Below are positions 1-13,662 of a stretch of DNA of 64,000 bases, one piece after another. The stretch comes from Dromaius novaehollandiae (Eukaryota; Chordata; Aves; Casuariiformes; Dromaiidae), in NCBI RefSeq assembly GCF_036370855.1, contig NC_088100.1, positions 37,150,563 to 37,214,562 on the forward strand, written 5' to 3'. The notes under the pieces were generated by a model. It searched no databases and was not told where the DNA came from. It worked only from the letters and a program-made list of their open reading frames with translations. How positions within the stretch are numbered: position 1 is the stretch's first letter; each line of letters starts with the position of its first letter. The position numbers were made by a program, and so were the translations under genes.

Positions 1-165
1 AGCAAGATGGGCAAAACACTGTTTGGATGATCAGGCTCAGAGGGTAGTGATTAAATGGTTGTACTTTACTTGGAGGCCAGAGACAAGGGGAGTACCAAGG
101 GGTCTGTACTGGGACCTGTCCTGTTTAAATCTTTATCAATGACCTGGAAGTGGCAATGGCGTGTA
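1..165 (+). repeat. CR1 LINE fragment (reverse transcriptase 3' part)
   Basis: The sequence follows the sense strand of a CR1 non-LTR retrotransposon: a 'gatgatcaggctcagagggt' stretch, then 'ggtctgtactgggacctgtc', then 'atctttatcaatgacctgga'. These correspond to the late part of the CR1 reverse-transcriptase ORF, around the segment encoding a GSVLGP-like and a FINDL-like motif. The copy begins before the window and loses similarity near base 165. It is diverged and carries no open frame of its own. Recognition is from memory of the family, not from a database search. Confidence 0.75.
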
Positions 166-2459
166 TGATCAGGTTTAGTATTCCCTGTCTTTTGAGCTCT
201 GGAAGAATGGGATGGGAGCTTGTCATCGATGCTGGCACCTCTGTGACTTTGGGTGGTGACTCTATCTCAGCAGCTCCCTGGCTGTTCCCGGAGTTTAGTG
301 AGCAGGAGAGGACCAACTCCTGCAGGATGTCAGGGAGGGTGGAGGAGCATTTGTTGCCCTGGCTGCTGGAGTCATGACTGAGGTCTTTTGGTGGCAGACC
401 AAATAGAGTATTTCTCTACTGCTGGTGCAATGAGGTGACTGGACAGCACATTAAGGGCAGATGTCGGGCAATTTGGCATCAACTGGTAGCTTTCAGAGGA
501 AGGAAAACAATACTGCATCTGGAGAGGGAATCAAATTTGGCATTTGCTCTGTATGTGGGCCTCAAAGCCCCTTGATTTTCCTGCTACCTCTTGAGACAAT
601 CAGAAGGGTAATGCTGTAACTAAGGCAGATTTTTTTGCTAAATCAGTTTCATGAAAAAACTTTAGTACCACAGCAAATTCTAACACTTAAGTGCATGCAG
701 GTGGAGGGGAAAGAGAATCCAAGCAGCGCAAAAAGAAATGGTGAAATAAATGTTATTTTCTGTACTGTTTCCAAATATGACTCCACTACTATACATAATT
801 TAGAGACTTTTGGTGTGGCACTCTTGCACTGAATTGGATTTATTCCTCTGGCATTGTAAAGGGCTCTTAGGGCAGGCATCATGAACCATGTTTACAGTCT
901 CGGGTTGTAAACCACGTGTTACAGTAACAAGAAAGACAAGGATTGTGGCAAACTTTTGACTGTTTTGCATCCACTTGAGGGCACCATAGTATCGTTGATA
1001 GTGGAGCTTTTCCTAACAACATGGACTGCTCACTATATCTAAAAGGAATCTTTTAGAAATAGCAACTATTTTATTTTTTAAAATCCTCTATGGGGGGAGA
1101 ACACTTATTTCTGACCTGCTGTACCTGCCCCTAGATTATGCACAGTCTGCCCTGAGGGACACAAGACCCTCTCCTACAGTATATATCCTATACCTTTTCA
1201 GCAACTTCATAGGATGATGAGCCTTGTGGATGAACAGACCTAAATGGAGAGAAAATAGTCTCTGTTTTGGCTCTGTACTCCTGTGAGATGTAAACTTTGC
1301 TTTGAGATCTGTGAAAACCATGGGAGATATTTATCTGAGAATGGAATAGCTGCTAGCTACTGGGCCTGAAGGCCCAACCTAACTGCTGTGTCCCAGCACT
1401 GGAGGTGAGCAGGGCTTGCAGCCCACCCCCCCCCCCCCATCATAATTTCAGCAGGCCAGGCGTTGTCCATTGAGGCACTGGAACATTTTTTTTTTTTTTT
1501 CTTCCTTTCTCCCTCACCTGATTGCTTCCCATTCTTTCTTCTCCCTTTGTGCATTCCTCTAATCCTAGTCTCTGACATTTTCAGCCATAATCTGGTTAAT
1601 GTTGTCACATTTTGTTTTATGGCTGGTTTGTGTCCAAAGTGATCTCTCTTTTTATCCTCCATAACATCACCTGAAGTTAGCAGGAAGTCCAGATTTGAAA
1701 GCAACTGCATTAGCTGAGGCAAAGAGTCTCTTAAAAGAGAAGGTCACCTCACTGCAGTTGTTTGATTTGCAAGTTACCTGTGCTGACTTCAAGCAGAACC
1801 TCTCAGCAATATCTCAAAGGCACATTTTTTGAGGCCACGGATATTGCATGATTAATGAAATTGCATGGTTAATGAAAACAGCTGAGGCTCAATCAGTCTC
1901 AGGATCTAACAGGCCTTGAGTTGACCTGGCTTTGTCCAAAGATGGTGGTACTTATCTTTGTCACTCAAAGGAGGTAGGGTGGGGAATGTTGATGGTTACT
2001 GATGCTCATCTGCTGGTATTAGGGGAGTTCTAAACCTTGACAGTGAGGCTTGACCGATGGTCTGGCTGAACTAGAAAGGAGAAAAGAATGGTTGGCCCCA
2101 GGCAGGAAGTGTTGTTAACCACATAGGAGTGCTTTAAAGCACTGTAAGACAGCTACCTAGGGAAACTTTCTGAGGGGGACTTTAAATTTAAAGACTATTA
2201 CCTTGGAGAAATAAAGAGGAGGTGTCTACTTCTCCAGCAAGTGCAGCAGGCATTGGAATTGTGCCCCAGAAGTATTTCTGTTTGTATTTCAGAGGCTGGG
2301 CTGCTTCAGACTGGTGAGCACAGGAATAGGTTATCAAATACAAAAAGCTTCACTAAAAGAGATCTGTCCTACAAAGTGAAAAAGGAAGAATATGGACAGA
2401 GACTAAGCTCATCCTAGGACTCCAAAGGCCCCTGGCTGGCAGGGCATGAGGTGAGGAAT
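166..2459. other. Gene-free flank, no assigned function
   Basis: No exon, RNA gene or clear repeat was recognised. Short open frames here lack codon bias and family similarity. Low-complexity spots are a run of 13 C at about 1426-1438, a poly-T at 1487-1500 and a T/A-rich patch around 1070-1082. Confidence 0.5.
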
Positions 2460-2570
2460 CAGGAAAAAGGGCTTTGAATCCCAAATCTACTATTGGGTTG
2501 TGTGAAAATTCATGTGGCCTGTCTGAGCCTCAGTTTTGCTATCTAGATGTTATGTTTAACTTTACTCAAA
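2460..2570 (+). repeat. MIR-type (CORE) SINE fossil
   Basis: A stretch reading 'tttgaatcccaaatctacta', then 'gttgtgtgaaaattcatgtg', then 'ctgagcctcagttttgctat' follows the order of the MIR consensus. There a tRNA-like 'gaatcccggctctgcc' leads into 'gctgtgtgaccttgggcaa' and then 'ctgagcctcagtttcctcat'. The copy is heavily diverged, as expected of a repeat predating the amniote radiation. The 3' boundary is soft and it may continue to about 2600. Confidence 0.65.
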
Positions 2571-5500
2571 TTTAATGGTCTAAAATGTAAGGATGGCATT
2601 GCTGTCTGGATATGGTTTTATTACTCATAGCCTCTCTGAAGACCTTATCTTTCTCAGTGACTCACCTCTTCCAGAACTCCTCTGCAGCATATGAAATTTC
2701 ACACTGATAACAGGCTTTAGCCTGTTTGGCAGAGTGATGTCTGTCTAAAGGGATGGGAAAGATTAATGCCTGTTGTCACTGGATCAATTGCTTGCTCACT
2801 AAATTTCTTCTGTTGTGGTTAGATCCTCTGAGGTTTTACCTTTATTGAATGAGATTGATTGACAGTCTCACAGTGTGATTATCATTCTGAAAAACATAGA
2901 AGCAGCAGCCTAAAACAATCTTTCTTATATGAGTCTAGGGTAAAGTACAGCTCACTGTCTCCACAATATACTTATGGTCCATCCACAGCAGCTAGAAATG
3001 GAGGATGTGCAAATCAGATGACAGGTGATTTTCATTAACTGTTTGGAGGAGGAATATTGAAGGAAATAATTCCTTATCTGTTCACAGAGAGAACAAAGAT
3101 GTCTCACTCTCAAAGTTCCCATGTCTGGTCTCAATGGGAAAGCTACACAAGGGTTTCCAGCTATCCTGTTCAATCTATAGGACCTAGATTAGATCTTGCT
3201 TCATATACTCTGAATCTACATGTAGTTTGAAAGCTCAGATATCGGCTCTGCAAGTTGTTGTGTCTGTCATCATCCCATTTCTCTGTCAGGCCAGCTAATC
3301 AACTGATTTTCTGTAAAGAAGTCATGATTATGAACTGTGAACATAACCTTCAGGAACAGTCCTGAGTCATCCTTTTAATACAGTTTGGTTTGTGTCTCAG
3401 AAGAAAATGATTCCTGTTTATCAGCATCTAAGAGATGAGCATTTAACAGCTTTAACAGCTAGCACCTGCACAGTTCACAAAATCATTGAGAAATTGGCTC
3501 TACTGTGTATTTTCATGGGATGTTTCAATCACCTTCAGAGTCCTGTGGGCTTTTCTCCACTAGCATATAATCTCCGGACTCTTCCTCAGTCTGCTTCAGC
3601 CTCAGTCTCATCAGCTCTGCTTCTCAGTCGTCCACTCCTTTCCCTTCCTGCCCAGTTGCTCTATCCATGCCGCATGGACTTGCAAATCCTTCCTGCTTTC
3701 TCTTCTAGTTTTCTTTCACAGAGACCCATTAGCTTGGCACCCTATAAAGGCCAATGCCTTTATGCCTCATGTCCTCCATTGCATGTTTTCCAGTGAGTCC
3801 AGTGTTTACTCTGCATTCTTGATGAGCCCTGCCTTGCTGTATGTAGTCCTCTTGGCCACGTGTTGCAGCTACCATCCCTGATGTTCTGACAGAAGCAGTT
3901 TCTGTTGCTGCAGAGCCGTCATTTAAATCCTGATTTGTATTGCTAACTCTACCTTGTAGGACAGCACTGGCCAAAACACCCTTTAGCCCCTGTTTTCATT
4001 TTAATGTGAAAATCCTATTCATTCAGACGGATAGAATTAGTTATAGTAAATGAAAGGGATGAAGGTGTGAGGAACTTTGTCAATGAATTTAGGCAGAAAT
4101 AAATGGCCTTTTTTTCTTTCTGGCCTATTGTGTATGTTAATTAGGAAATTCAAATTACATCACTGGTGAAAGGCGTGCCAAAAAGGGGATCAGTCATAGC
4201 TAGGGAAAGCTGCCCTGTGCCTTCTCTCAGACTGTTCTAAAACACAGCAAAGCATATGCTAAAATACAATTCAGGACTGCTTGTGCTTCAATTCAATTTA
4301 TTTATTTTTTTAAACCTCAGTGTCTCTGGTTTCATTGCAAAGTTGACTTTAAACCACTGGCTTCAAACAGGCAGAAATAAAAAGAAAATCAAAGCAATCC
4401 TACTCCAGGCTTGGTGTCAAATGGTACTGACTGCAAACTGACTTTCTGATGTGAACATGTCAACCCAGAGATTAACATTTTACATTAATTTTACTTGTTG
4501 CCTAAGCAAGATGGGATTATATGTATTTTTGCTTTTGAGACAGTGTATTTAGTGCACACATGCTGCTGGATCCCAATTAAATGTTAACTACAGTCAGCTG
4601 CCATATTATTGGTTCTCTTATCAGTTGTTTTCTGCAACGCCAACCTGGATATAATTCTCTGTCCTTGAATTTTGCAATTACATCTGGGTAGGTTGGTTTA
4701 CCTTTAAGTTGGTTGAAGTAAAATGATGAACTTATGGAGATCATTGCCAGATCAAAGTCACTGGGTTTGTGTGTACAAGTACCAGGTGTATGGTCAGCAT
4801 ACTGTTCAGAATTAATCCATATGAACATTCAGGGACTTGGAAGTGTGCCTGGATTTGTCAAATTATAGAGGGAGAAAAAGTAGTAGTCTTGGAATTCGAA
4901 CATAGCTTTATAATACCCTATTGATAGGGAAGCCTTCCTCCATCACTTCTGCCCTTGCTATTTTCTTTCTGTATTACTGTAAGTAGCAAGGAGTGAGCAT
5001 GACATGATACATGTATGTACAGGGATATCCCTGGAATTATCTTTAAAATAAGGATGCATAATAGGGTAATTGGAATTAATCTGCCCCCTCTTTGTACCTT
5101 CACATCGAGAAGTAGTCCAGGTAGGGGAAGTTAACTAAAATGTATTTTTAAATTTATAGACTGGGTTTCTTTATTGTGCTCATTTGTTTCATGATGACTT
5201 CAAAGAGGCTCAAGTACCTACTGTTTTACTTGCTCTACAACCACCCCTCAACAAAGAAGTGTATACAATAAAGGGCAGGAAAAATAGGACAAGCAGAGAA
5301 CATTTGATTGTGTAGGAAGTTAATGTGCGTTTTGAGGCATCTTCATTTGCCATTGTTTCTATTAGCATTTTGAATCATAATACCAGCTATCCTCAGCTAA
5401 GGATTCACTTGGTGCCTGGTTTCTTATAGGCACCAGTGCTAAGGGATAGGAGAAATGCTTTATTTGCAGGGAAGGATTACTTTAGTGTTAGAAAGGAAAA

Positions 5501-8500
5501 GTAAAAATAAACCCCATGAATCCTCCCATGTTCTTGGTTTGTTTTTTTTTTTTTCCCTTTCTCCAAGTTAAAACTTTTTTTAATAAAAAAAACAGTGCTC
5601 AGACAGTGATTAATTTCCAAATAATAGTAATAATGAGCAATAATAAAGAGTAATAATAAAAGCTTCCAAGAAGTTTTTTATTTGCTTACTTTTGCTTCCT
5701 CTGTTCTTCTCTTCTAAACTTCTCCATCTGTTTAGACTTCGGTGTCAGGATTTAATGTGTAACAGAATGCACAACGACCTCACTCTTAATCTCACCCTTA
5801 TCCTTTTCAGCACCAAAGCAGTTGCATGACTATGTGGCACTTGAATCATTTTCACGTGTTTGCTATAAATGGCAGAGGTGTAATAAAACGGGAACTCTAA
5901 GTAACACTTCAGTGCTACTACACTGGGAAGTCATTTACTTTGATCACATCAATACTTGTGCACATACTGTTTTGTCAAAATGTTCTTAGTATTTCTCAGA
6001 ACTGAGTCTGATCTTCCAGAGATCTTTTGCTCACTTGTTAGGATGATTAGTGCTGTGGTATTTTCTACTTTGTTTTTCTATTCTTTTGCTGTATTGAAAT
6101 AACATTTTTGGTCTAGGCATATATTTCCTGGTGCTGTATTAACAATTTCTAATCCTCAATGGCCATTGAAACAAAATTCAAACAGAGGGTAAAAAAGGCG
6201 AGCTAATGAAACAGCAGAGCCTTTACTTGGGTCTTTTTTTCCAAACCATACAGTTTGCTGTGAATGCATGAATATAGAAAAAGAAAATAAAAGGTCTTCC
6301 AAAAAACATACTTTTAGCTAATCCTTATGGCACATTTTACATATTCTAAATTATTTGCTGTAACTTCAGAAGTGTTTAAAATGAAAATATATCTCCTTTT
6401 GACATTTTAAATAAAATACTTTTTTTTTCACATTTGTTTTGATTTCAGTTTTGCTCCAGATTTGGAGGTTTTAAAGATGACATTTAAAATCATAATAAAC
6501 TGGACATTTCACCTTGATGATTCCTGAAGGGAAAAAATCTGTGTGAAATTAAAATTCTCACATTTGTTTTCTGCTGGGTGTTTTATTGTTACACAGATAC
6601 TTGATCTGACAAGCTAGGTATGGCAAAGAACTAACTTGGTTGTCAGTAAAGTAACATTAGCATACATGGTGATAGCATGCTGCATAGTCTGCAAGAGAGA
6701 GCAAACAGGAAAGCTGTCCTTCCCGATACTGCTTTTGTTACAGAAGGAGTGGCAGATCCTGACTTCCATGCTCAATGTAACTTCATGGCAAATGATCAGT
6801 GGCAGACGCACCCGGTGCAGAAACACAGCTGCCACCTGCATGTGAGGTGGAGCAAACGGGGAAATCTCTGCAGCAGGATCTTCCCTCCGAGGCTTCTGTA
6901 GGTTCTGACCTGTGAAAAGGTATGGTAGGATGTTATTAGTCAAGTTAACACGTAACAAAAAGCAGCAGCACTACTATGATTGTAATTCTGCTGTGGGTCA
7001 CAATTTCTTGCGTTCAGAAGAGAAGTTAGCTGTCTGCTGTGCCGGGGTTAGTCATCCTTTACACACCCTGTGCAACCTGAAGTGTTGGAGGGAACCCTGC
7101 CTTAAAGGTCCTGGTAGGATTCTTTCTTAAGCTGCTCAGACCTGCTTCCTCTGCATGCAGAAACAAGGTTTTTGCCCTTCCTGCAGACCAGCTCTGCTGT
7201 CATTTGATCCACCAGTTCAAGGATGTTTTTCTTCCCTCTCTAGATGACTTTTCTCCTGGTTTACCAAGCTGAACAGGCTCTCTGAGGAATCTGCTGGGTG
7301 CAAAAGCCAGTGCCCAGGAGCTGGCAGGAGCACAGAGCTCTAAGGCGGAGGACATTCACCATAGGATGTGAGCTGTCACGTCGGTTCAGCGCATCTTGTC
7401 CTGGCAGCCTTTCCAAAGGTAGAGCTGGGAACAGAGTTGAGGTGCCCCCACGCACTTTTTCCCCTCTGATTGGTTGGTTGCTATCAGCTCCACTCAAATG
7501 AAAACAAGTAATGAGCTGTGTCATTTATTCACAATTGTGAGATTGCATAAAACATGTTTAGCAAGTTATGTGTGTATACAGAATATGAGGTTTAATACAA
7601 AACACTCATATCCTGGGATTTGAGCATTTCCTGGCTTTGCTCCGCTACACAATAAAGCCAAAAGCTTCTTAAGGGTCTTGGCCAATCATAGGAATAGTCC
7701 TGACCTGTTTGGGGCAGGATGAATCCTCCAGCCTTGTCCAAAGGAGATTCACATCTCCAGCATAGATGGTACCAAGTATTGGCTTCATGGAAGGAAGTCC
7801 TGTAGCCTTTCCTGCTTGACTTGATAAATAATAAATATATGGGGTAAGAGGAAGGAGAAAAAGGGGGAAAGGTTTGGATCAAATGACCCTCACTGGTGGG
7901 TCTGAGCTATGAAGTGATGCAAGTCCTGAAGGCCTAGATGCTTCAGTCTGTGCAAGCTTGGGTGTATTCTCATACAGGACTGTTGTGAAACATCCACCAC
8001 ATTGTCAGAGAAATCAGAGAAGGTGAAAGGATCCTTTAGTGCTACTCTAAACACTGCAAGCATGTTTTTTCCTTCTGTTTCTGTTTGTGTATTCATGCAA
8101 ACTTTGCAGCTGCTCTGACTGATTTGGACTTTGTAACACCTTTAGTTGCTTTCAGATGAATCTTGCTCTACTGAACATGATTTCAAGTAAATGGCTGAAC
8201 TCTAAGGCGTCTATTCCTTTCAGAATGGTAATTCTGGATATTGGACTCACTCTCAATGACCATTCTCCTAAAGCATATGTTTTGCAGTGTATCAAAAGGA
8301 GAATAGGTATGTCTCCACTTAGTTACAAAGGCCAGCTTGAAAGCTGATACTTTCAGCAGGCATCTGTGAAGGAGAAATACTTTTTGGTAACCACTGTTAA
8401 GTTGTGAACACTCATTAGCATATGGCAAGATAAAATCAAGCGTTCCTGAATTGTGTGGGTCCCAATGGAGAACATTACACTAAGACTAGAGAACATACTT

Positions 8501-11500
8501 AATTTCTTGTCTACTGTGTTTTATAATGTGTTTGGCATTAGTACATTCAACGTATTTTGATTTCCATTGCTCTAATGATCTTAAAATTTCCTGAAATACC
8601 ATAATGGAGTTTCCACTGACCTTAAAATACTTGTATTTTTTAAAAAGTGATTAAGTGCAGATTTTCCTGAGACAAACTGAGCCAGAATTCTCTCCCAAGA
8701 GTATGGTTTCTGCAGACATACTTGCTTTTAAACAACTTAGGGCTGTTTTTCAGAGTGCCAGGAATACCATAAATGCCAGAGCAAGCAGCACTTGAACTCA
8801 TAATGCTAAAATCTGAATACTGAATGGGCACAGCACTCTTCCTGCATACATGGTCCAGAAAAAGGTCTGAATGTCTTTCAAACTATCAGTCAGTGGCATA
8901 GAAGTGCTTGTGTCTTCTGGCTACCTCTGACTTTGCATGTAACTCACATCTCTATATGAACATTTGCAGATAATGTTCATCCTCTCATAATCTGTTTTTA
9001 TTAAATATGCTCAGGTTTATCTTTTCCTTCTTTTCCTCCCTTCCGTTTTCAACCTTGTATTATTTAAAGGTTTTGGAATCGTCTGCTCTCGGAGCATCTT
9101 GGTTCTTTCCAGCCAGGGACACTGTGACAATCTCACTCTGGGTTTGAGCACCTGAAGCTCATTTAATCTGCTTGCTCAAAATCATACTGCCCTGTGGCAA
9201 AGTTTTCACAGCCTTTCTTCTTGACTCCTGCCTGGACTCTATGGTTATCAGAAAGCTGATTCTTCCCTGGAAGTATCTTGACAGTAGAGCTTCATTCTCA
9301 GAGACAGAAGGATTTCCTTTACAATTTCCAACAAGTACATGACTCAACACCTTTTCCTCCTTCCCAGCTTCATCAGACCAACCTATTCCAAATGGGCTTG
9401 AAACAGGCATGTCAAAATCTTGTACTTACTGGTCTTAGGTGGTGCTAGTTAGATACAAGTTTACTGTATTGAATGCCAGTTGCATGTGATACTAGAGAAT
9501 CTCTAAAACCTGAAATAATTCAGGGTCATACGGTGCTTGGATTTGGACGTACAGCTTTAATAAAGATGTTGATGCTCCCAATGGTGGACCAGTTTTGGTT
9601 GCTCCTCTCACTTCCATCATCCCCAGATGTTTTAGTCCCAGTATGCGAAGGATTTGTGAACTTCCCTGTCTCTGCCCCTTTTGGAAATGGCAGGGAGAGA
9701 TGCAATCAGCCTCTTCCACTGTTCTGTCAGGACTGATCCCAACCTTACTTCAAATTAGATGGAAACCATCTAGGAGAGAAAGGACAGAGTATCTCCTTGG
9801 CGGGGCTGTGGTAGAATAAAGTCATAGCAATTAAGAGAGAGATGTTCAAAGACAAATAAAAGAAATGAGGGTCTTCTGGATAAACTGGGATGAGGAAATA
9901 CCTGATGAAGAATATATCTGGGGCTGGATGAACGCTTGGAGGTTTGTACATACAGGCTCCATCAGTCACAATCAGTAACTGATTGTGAAGAATCAAAGCC
10001 AAACAATGTAGATTTTTCTACCAGTTTCTAGGTAGTCTGAACTCTAAGAAAATCCCAGTTTTGAGACAGAGGTGCTTTTTCTGTTCTTTTTCTTTTCTTT
10101 TTTTTTTCAATCTTAATAGATAGATATGTAATTTAAGAACGATCAATACATAAGCTATCCTACGGTAAACAGCTAGGCAAGTCTGGGCACGTTGATTTCA
10201 CCACAGGGAAAACTCAGTGAGATTAGTCCTATACCCCAGCAGAAATTACTCTCACCTCATTTATCTCAAAATAAAATGGGAGTGCTTGGGCTTTATTTTG
10301 TTAGACCTCAGATTACTTGTAAAACCTTGCTCATTTTATCATCAGGTATGTAAAATAAGAAAAGACCAGCTCAAAGATTTACCCCACATATCTAACCTGC
10401 CATCTAACCTTCATTGGCTAATCTGTGGTATTTATAGAGGGCTAATCACTAGATTAGGCATTTATCTTCAATGATATAAGAGAGACTTAAGTTAAATGAC
10501 AGTGGGCTCCATATTTGCTAAGTTAAAAAGTTTATCATAACCATTTATTTCTCTTTTCAGTTTGCTGGGGAGAGGGCTCCTGGGAAGGGTCACCTTTTCA
10601 GGGTCATGCTACAGACGGCAGTGTGAGGCAGGAACATTTTCTAACTGCTTTTTCAAAATTGTGCCCATTCTCTACTTTGTTTTCCAGCATTTTTGCATTT
10701 GCTGAGCAATACTAAGTGGTATATCTATCTACATTTAAAATGATAGACGGTGCCTGTCCCAGTGCTGATAAGGGCAGCTGTACAAACACTGTCTCCTTGG
10801 AGGGGGAACTATAGTAAAATGGCTGGCACCATCTGGTATGAAGTCATTTATCCTGAATTATATAATCCTCCCCCCACCACCACAGGCCCACCCGCCCACC
10901 CACCCACAGGTGTACCGTTATAAAAGGTCACCAATTTTTCTAGTATGAAAAAAACAAAAGATTTGTGTTGGGCACCTTGAAGTCTACTTATGTCTCCAAG
11001 CTCATGCCTCTTTCTATAAACTGCTTAAAACAAAACCTTCCCTTTAAACCAGGGAGAAATAGCCAAGCAGCAGCAAGTCCCCTACGGCACCTGCAGCTCT
11101 GCTGTGAGTGCAAAGTGCCAGAACTGTGACGATTGCTAGGGTTTTTACATGAAGAAGATCCAGACACTATGTTGGAGAAAGGCAAGACAGAACTGCTCAA
11201 CATCTCTCTAGGCAGCTCCCCACAGAGAGTATCAATGGCACTTGTCTAACCAGCTGATCTTTTCTACCCAGCTAGGGCATTTTGTTTGTTTTAAATAACC
11301 AAGAAAGCCCTTTTGGCTTTATTTATGTAGCTGCATACCTATAAATTGATTGTTACTTCCTGTGGCCCCCAATGTTCGGTAAGAGGACCATCACAGAGCC
11401 GATGCTTTACCTCTTGTACTAATATTCTAGTCTTGGATTTGGATACAGCTCCAAATGGTACATGTTTATGCTCATATTTAAAATGGCTGAAGTACAGTCA

Positions 11501-11884
11501 GGCAGCATAAAGTTTATGACAAAATGTCTCCATTCTAAAAATGATGACAGACACTCTCCTTTCTTCAGCCAGTGATCAGCACCTGCCAAAGCGACACGTT
11601 AAAGGCTACTCCAGTGTGTCTGGAAATCAAGGACAGCAAATGCCTGGGGTGGGCTTTTGGGAAGGGGGACTCTCAGAGCTCCTATTTCACTGCAATATCT
11701 TGGTCAGAAGTTCAGATGCATTTGCATTTTCTCTAACTCGGGCATCAGAGGCAAAAATAAAACAGGCCTGATGTCAGTGATACCTTATGTTTCAATACAG
11801 GGCCTCTTGCAGCAGCCACTTCTCTATTAATTTGACGCTTGTACTCTGTTGGTTACATTCAAGAAGATGCCGATTATTCCAGAC
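2571..11884. other. Gene-free flank, no assigned function
   Basis: About 9.3 kb in which I found no supportable exon, RNA gene or well-defined repeat. The longest open frame, 134 codons at 3392-3796 on the + strand, has no recognisable domain and is probably chance. Low-complexity spots include poly-T at 5540-5554 and 10084-10108, AT-rich triplet-like sequence near 5620-5660, and a CCCA/CCCG-rich patch at 10868-10912. Old unrecognised transposons are likely but not provable by eye. Confidence 0.45.
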
Positions 11885-11985
11885 CTAATCTAGCAAAGTA
11901 TTTTAAGTGTGTGCTTAACTTGAACTACTTGAGAAGATCCACTGACTTTCAAGACAAGCTAAACACATGCTTAACTGGGCCTATA
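11885..11985. repeat. Ancient palindromic interspersed repeat (non-autonomous DNA transposon-like)
   Basis: The left part 'tctagcaaagtattttaagt' with 'gtgcttaact' and the right part 'aaacacatgcttaactgggc' flank a centre 'atccactgactttcaagac'. This is the layout of a palindromic repeat common in turtle, crocodile and bird DNA, whose arms read roughly 'agcaaagcacttaagcac...gtgcttaa' around 'cccattgacttcaatggga'. The arms here are decayed, so it is an old copy. The family name is not asserted. Confidence 0.55.
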
Positions 11986-12907
11986 ATTTGTATATCCCTG
12001 TTTCAGATGTAAGGGACAGATATTGGCTTGCTATGCTTACCTGTCTGAGCATAAGTTAAAGACACTGTTTCAGAGCTTGTCTCAGTTTAGTCAGTGCCTC
12101 AGTTTTGGACCTGGAAGCTGAGCCGGTTTTAACTCATGGATGATGCTTCCCTCTGTGTGCCTAGCCAAAGTAGGCGGTCTGAAATGGAGCTCTTGGTCCT
12201 TCTAGCTGAGAAATGAATACTTAGCCACCTTTACTGCTCATGAAAGATGGTATGTGCCATGGGACAAGCAGCAGATGGAAACTTTCAAAGAAGTTATTGT
12301 TTTTATTGCTGTCTCTTTTCATCATCATTAAGGCCATTAGTGAAGTCAAGTTTCCTGGAAAGTACGAGTGACCCAACTCCTCCCAGGAAACAAAATGCAT
12401 AAACCTTCTATGGAAAATCCTGTTCTGAAGTCAGATACATGTTTATAGGACAATTAAATGTCTGTATGAGAGATAAGAGATCACTGAATCAAGGAACATT
12501 TGCATATATCAGAGTGGTGTGACAGGGTGACCTTAGAAGACTGCTCTTGGCTAGTTAGAAGTGTGTTTCCTTCTTGTAGCTTATATAAAATAATTGTGGA
12601 AGACTGTGTCTTCCAGAAATGTATATGTCTCCAGTCTCACCTTCTGGGAAAGTAGGGTAGCTTACATCACTACTTAGTAGTAACCCAGTTCCCACATACA
12701 TAGTGCACATACATGTATAATCCAGCACTATTTGTGTACATATGCTTGTGTATATATACACTCTACTGCAAGGGCGATGCCAGGTTTTCTGCTTTATAGT
12801 TAAATTACATCATTCTTTTTTAAAAAAATCACAACATTCACTATTCTGAAGTAGTAGGTTTTTATGAAATGTAAATAATTCAACAGTGTCTTTTAGTTTC
12901 AGAATAT

Positions 12908-13662
12908 GAATGTTTGCTGACGATACTAAGTTATTCAGAGTAAGACTAGGGTTGTCAGAAGAAATGCAGAAAGGCATAGTAAAAAATCACTGACTAGATA
13001 TCAAATGACAGATGAATTTCAGTGTATGTAAGTGTCAAGAGATGTACACAGGATAAAACTGTCCTAACTCCACATACACAGTGAGAGCCTCTGAACTGAT
13101 GACTATCACCAGGAGTAAAATTTTGGGGCTGTGATATACAGGTCCATGGAAACAACAGCTCAGTGTTCAGGAGTGACATTTGGGAAAGACAAAACAGAGA
13201 ATTTTGTTCTGACACTGCATAAAACCATGTTCCCCTAAGTCCTACATACTGTGTATTGTTCTGATGCCTCCCCCACCTTCTCATTAGAGATTATTTTAGA
13301 AAGGATATAGTAGATCTAGGAAAGGTTCAAAGAAGGGTAGCAAGATACCAAAGGCACAGTACTGCTCCGAAGAAAGACTAATTTTGTAAGCTAGGTCTCT
13401 CTATTTTGGAAAAGGCATCACTAAGGGACACTTACAGAGATTTGTAAAATAAAGGTAGCTACAGAGAGAATGAATATGGATTGACTGTGCTTTTTTTTCA
13501 GTACAAATCCACTGAATGCCATGTCTGGTCACACTTCTGTCTCACATACAGCATCCATGGAGCTCTTTGCAGAGGCTGTTGTAGATGCTAGAAGTTCACC
13601 TGGCTTCACAGGCAGACTGCATGAGATCATACAGTAGAAATGAATTGAGAGTTAGTAAATGC
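12908..13662 (+). repeat. CR1/L3-like LINE 3' end, sense strand
   Basis: Several blocks occur in the order of CR1-type LINE reverse-transcriptase and 3' sequence. These include 'tttgctgacgatactaagtt', 'cagatgaatttcagtgtatg', 'ggaaaggttcaaagaagggt', 'tattttggaaaaggcatcac' (the 'LGLFSLEKRRLRGD' region) and 'gaggctgttgtagatgctag'. The last is followed by sequence matching the 'aaattcatgga...gaatt...ttattaaata' tail. There are many indels and stops, so it is a dead, old insertion. It is the longest transposon remnant in the window. Confidence 0.75.

Noticed and set aside
1357-1722. 121-codon minus-strand open frame
   Set aside because: It crosses a C13 run and a poly-T tract, giving Gly and Lys homopolymers. 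No family similarity or splice context.
3392-3796. 134-codon + strand open frame
   Set aside because: No recognisable domain, no promoter or splice context, leucine/serine-rich composition typical of CT-rich non-coding DNA.
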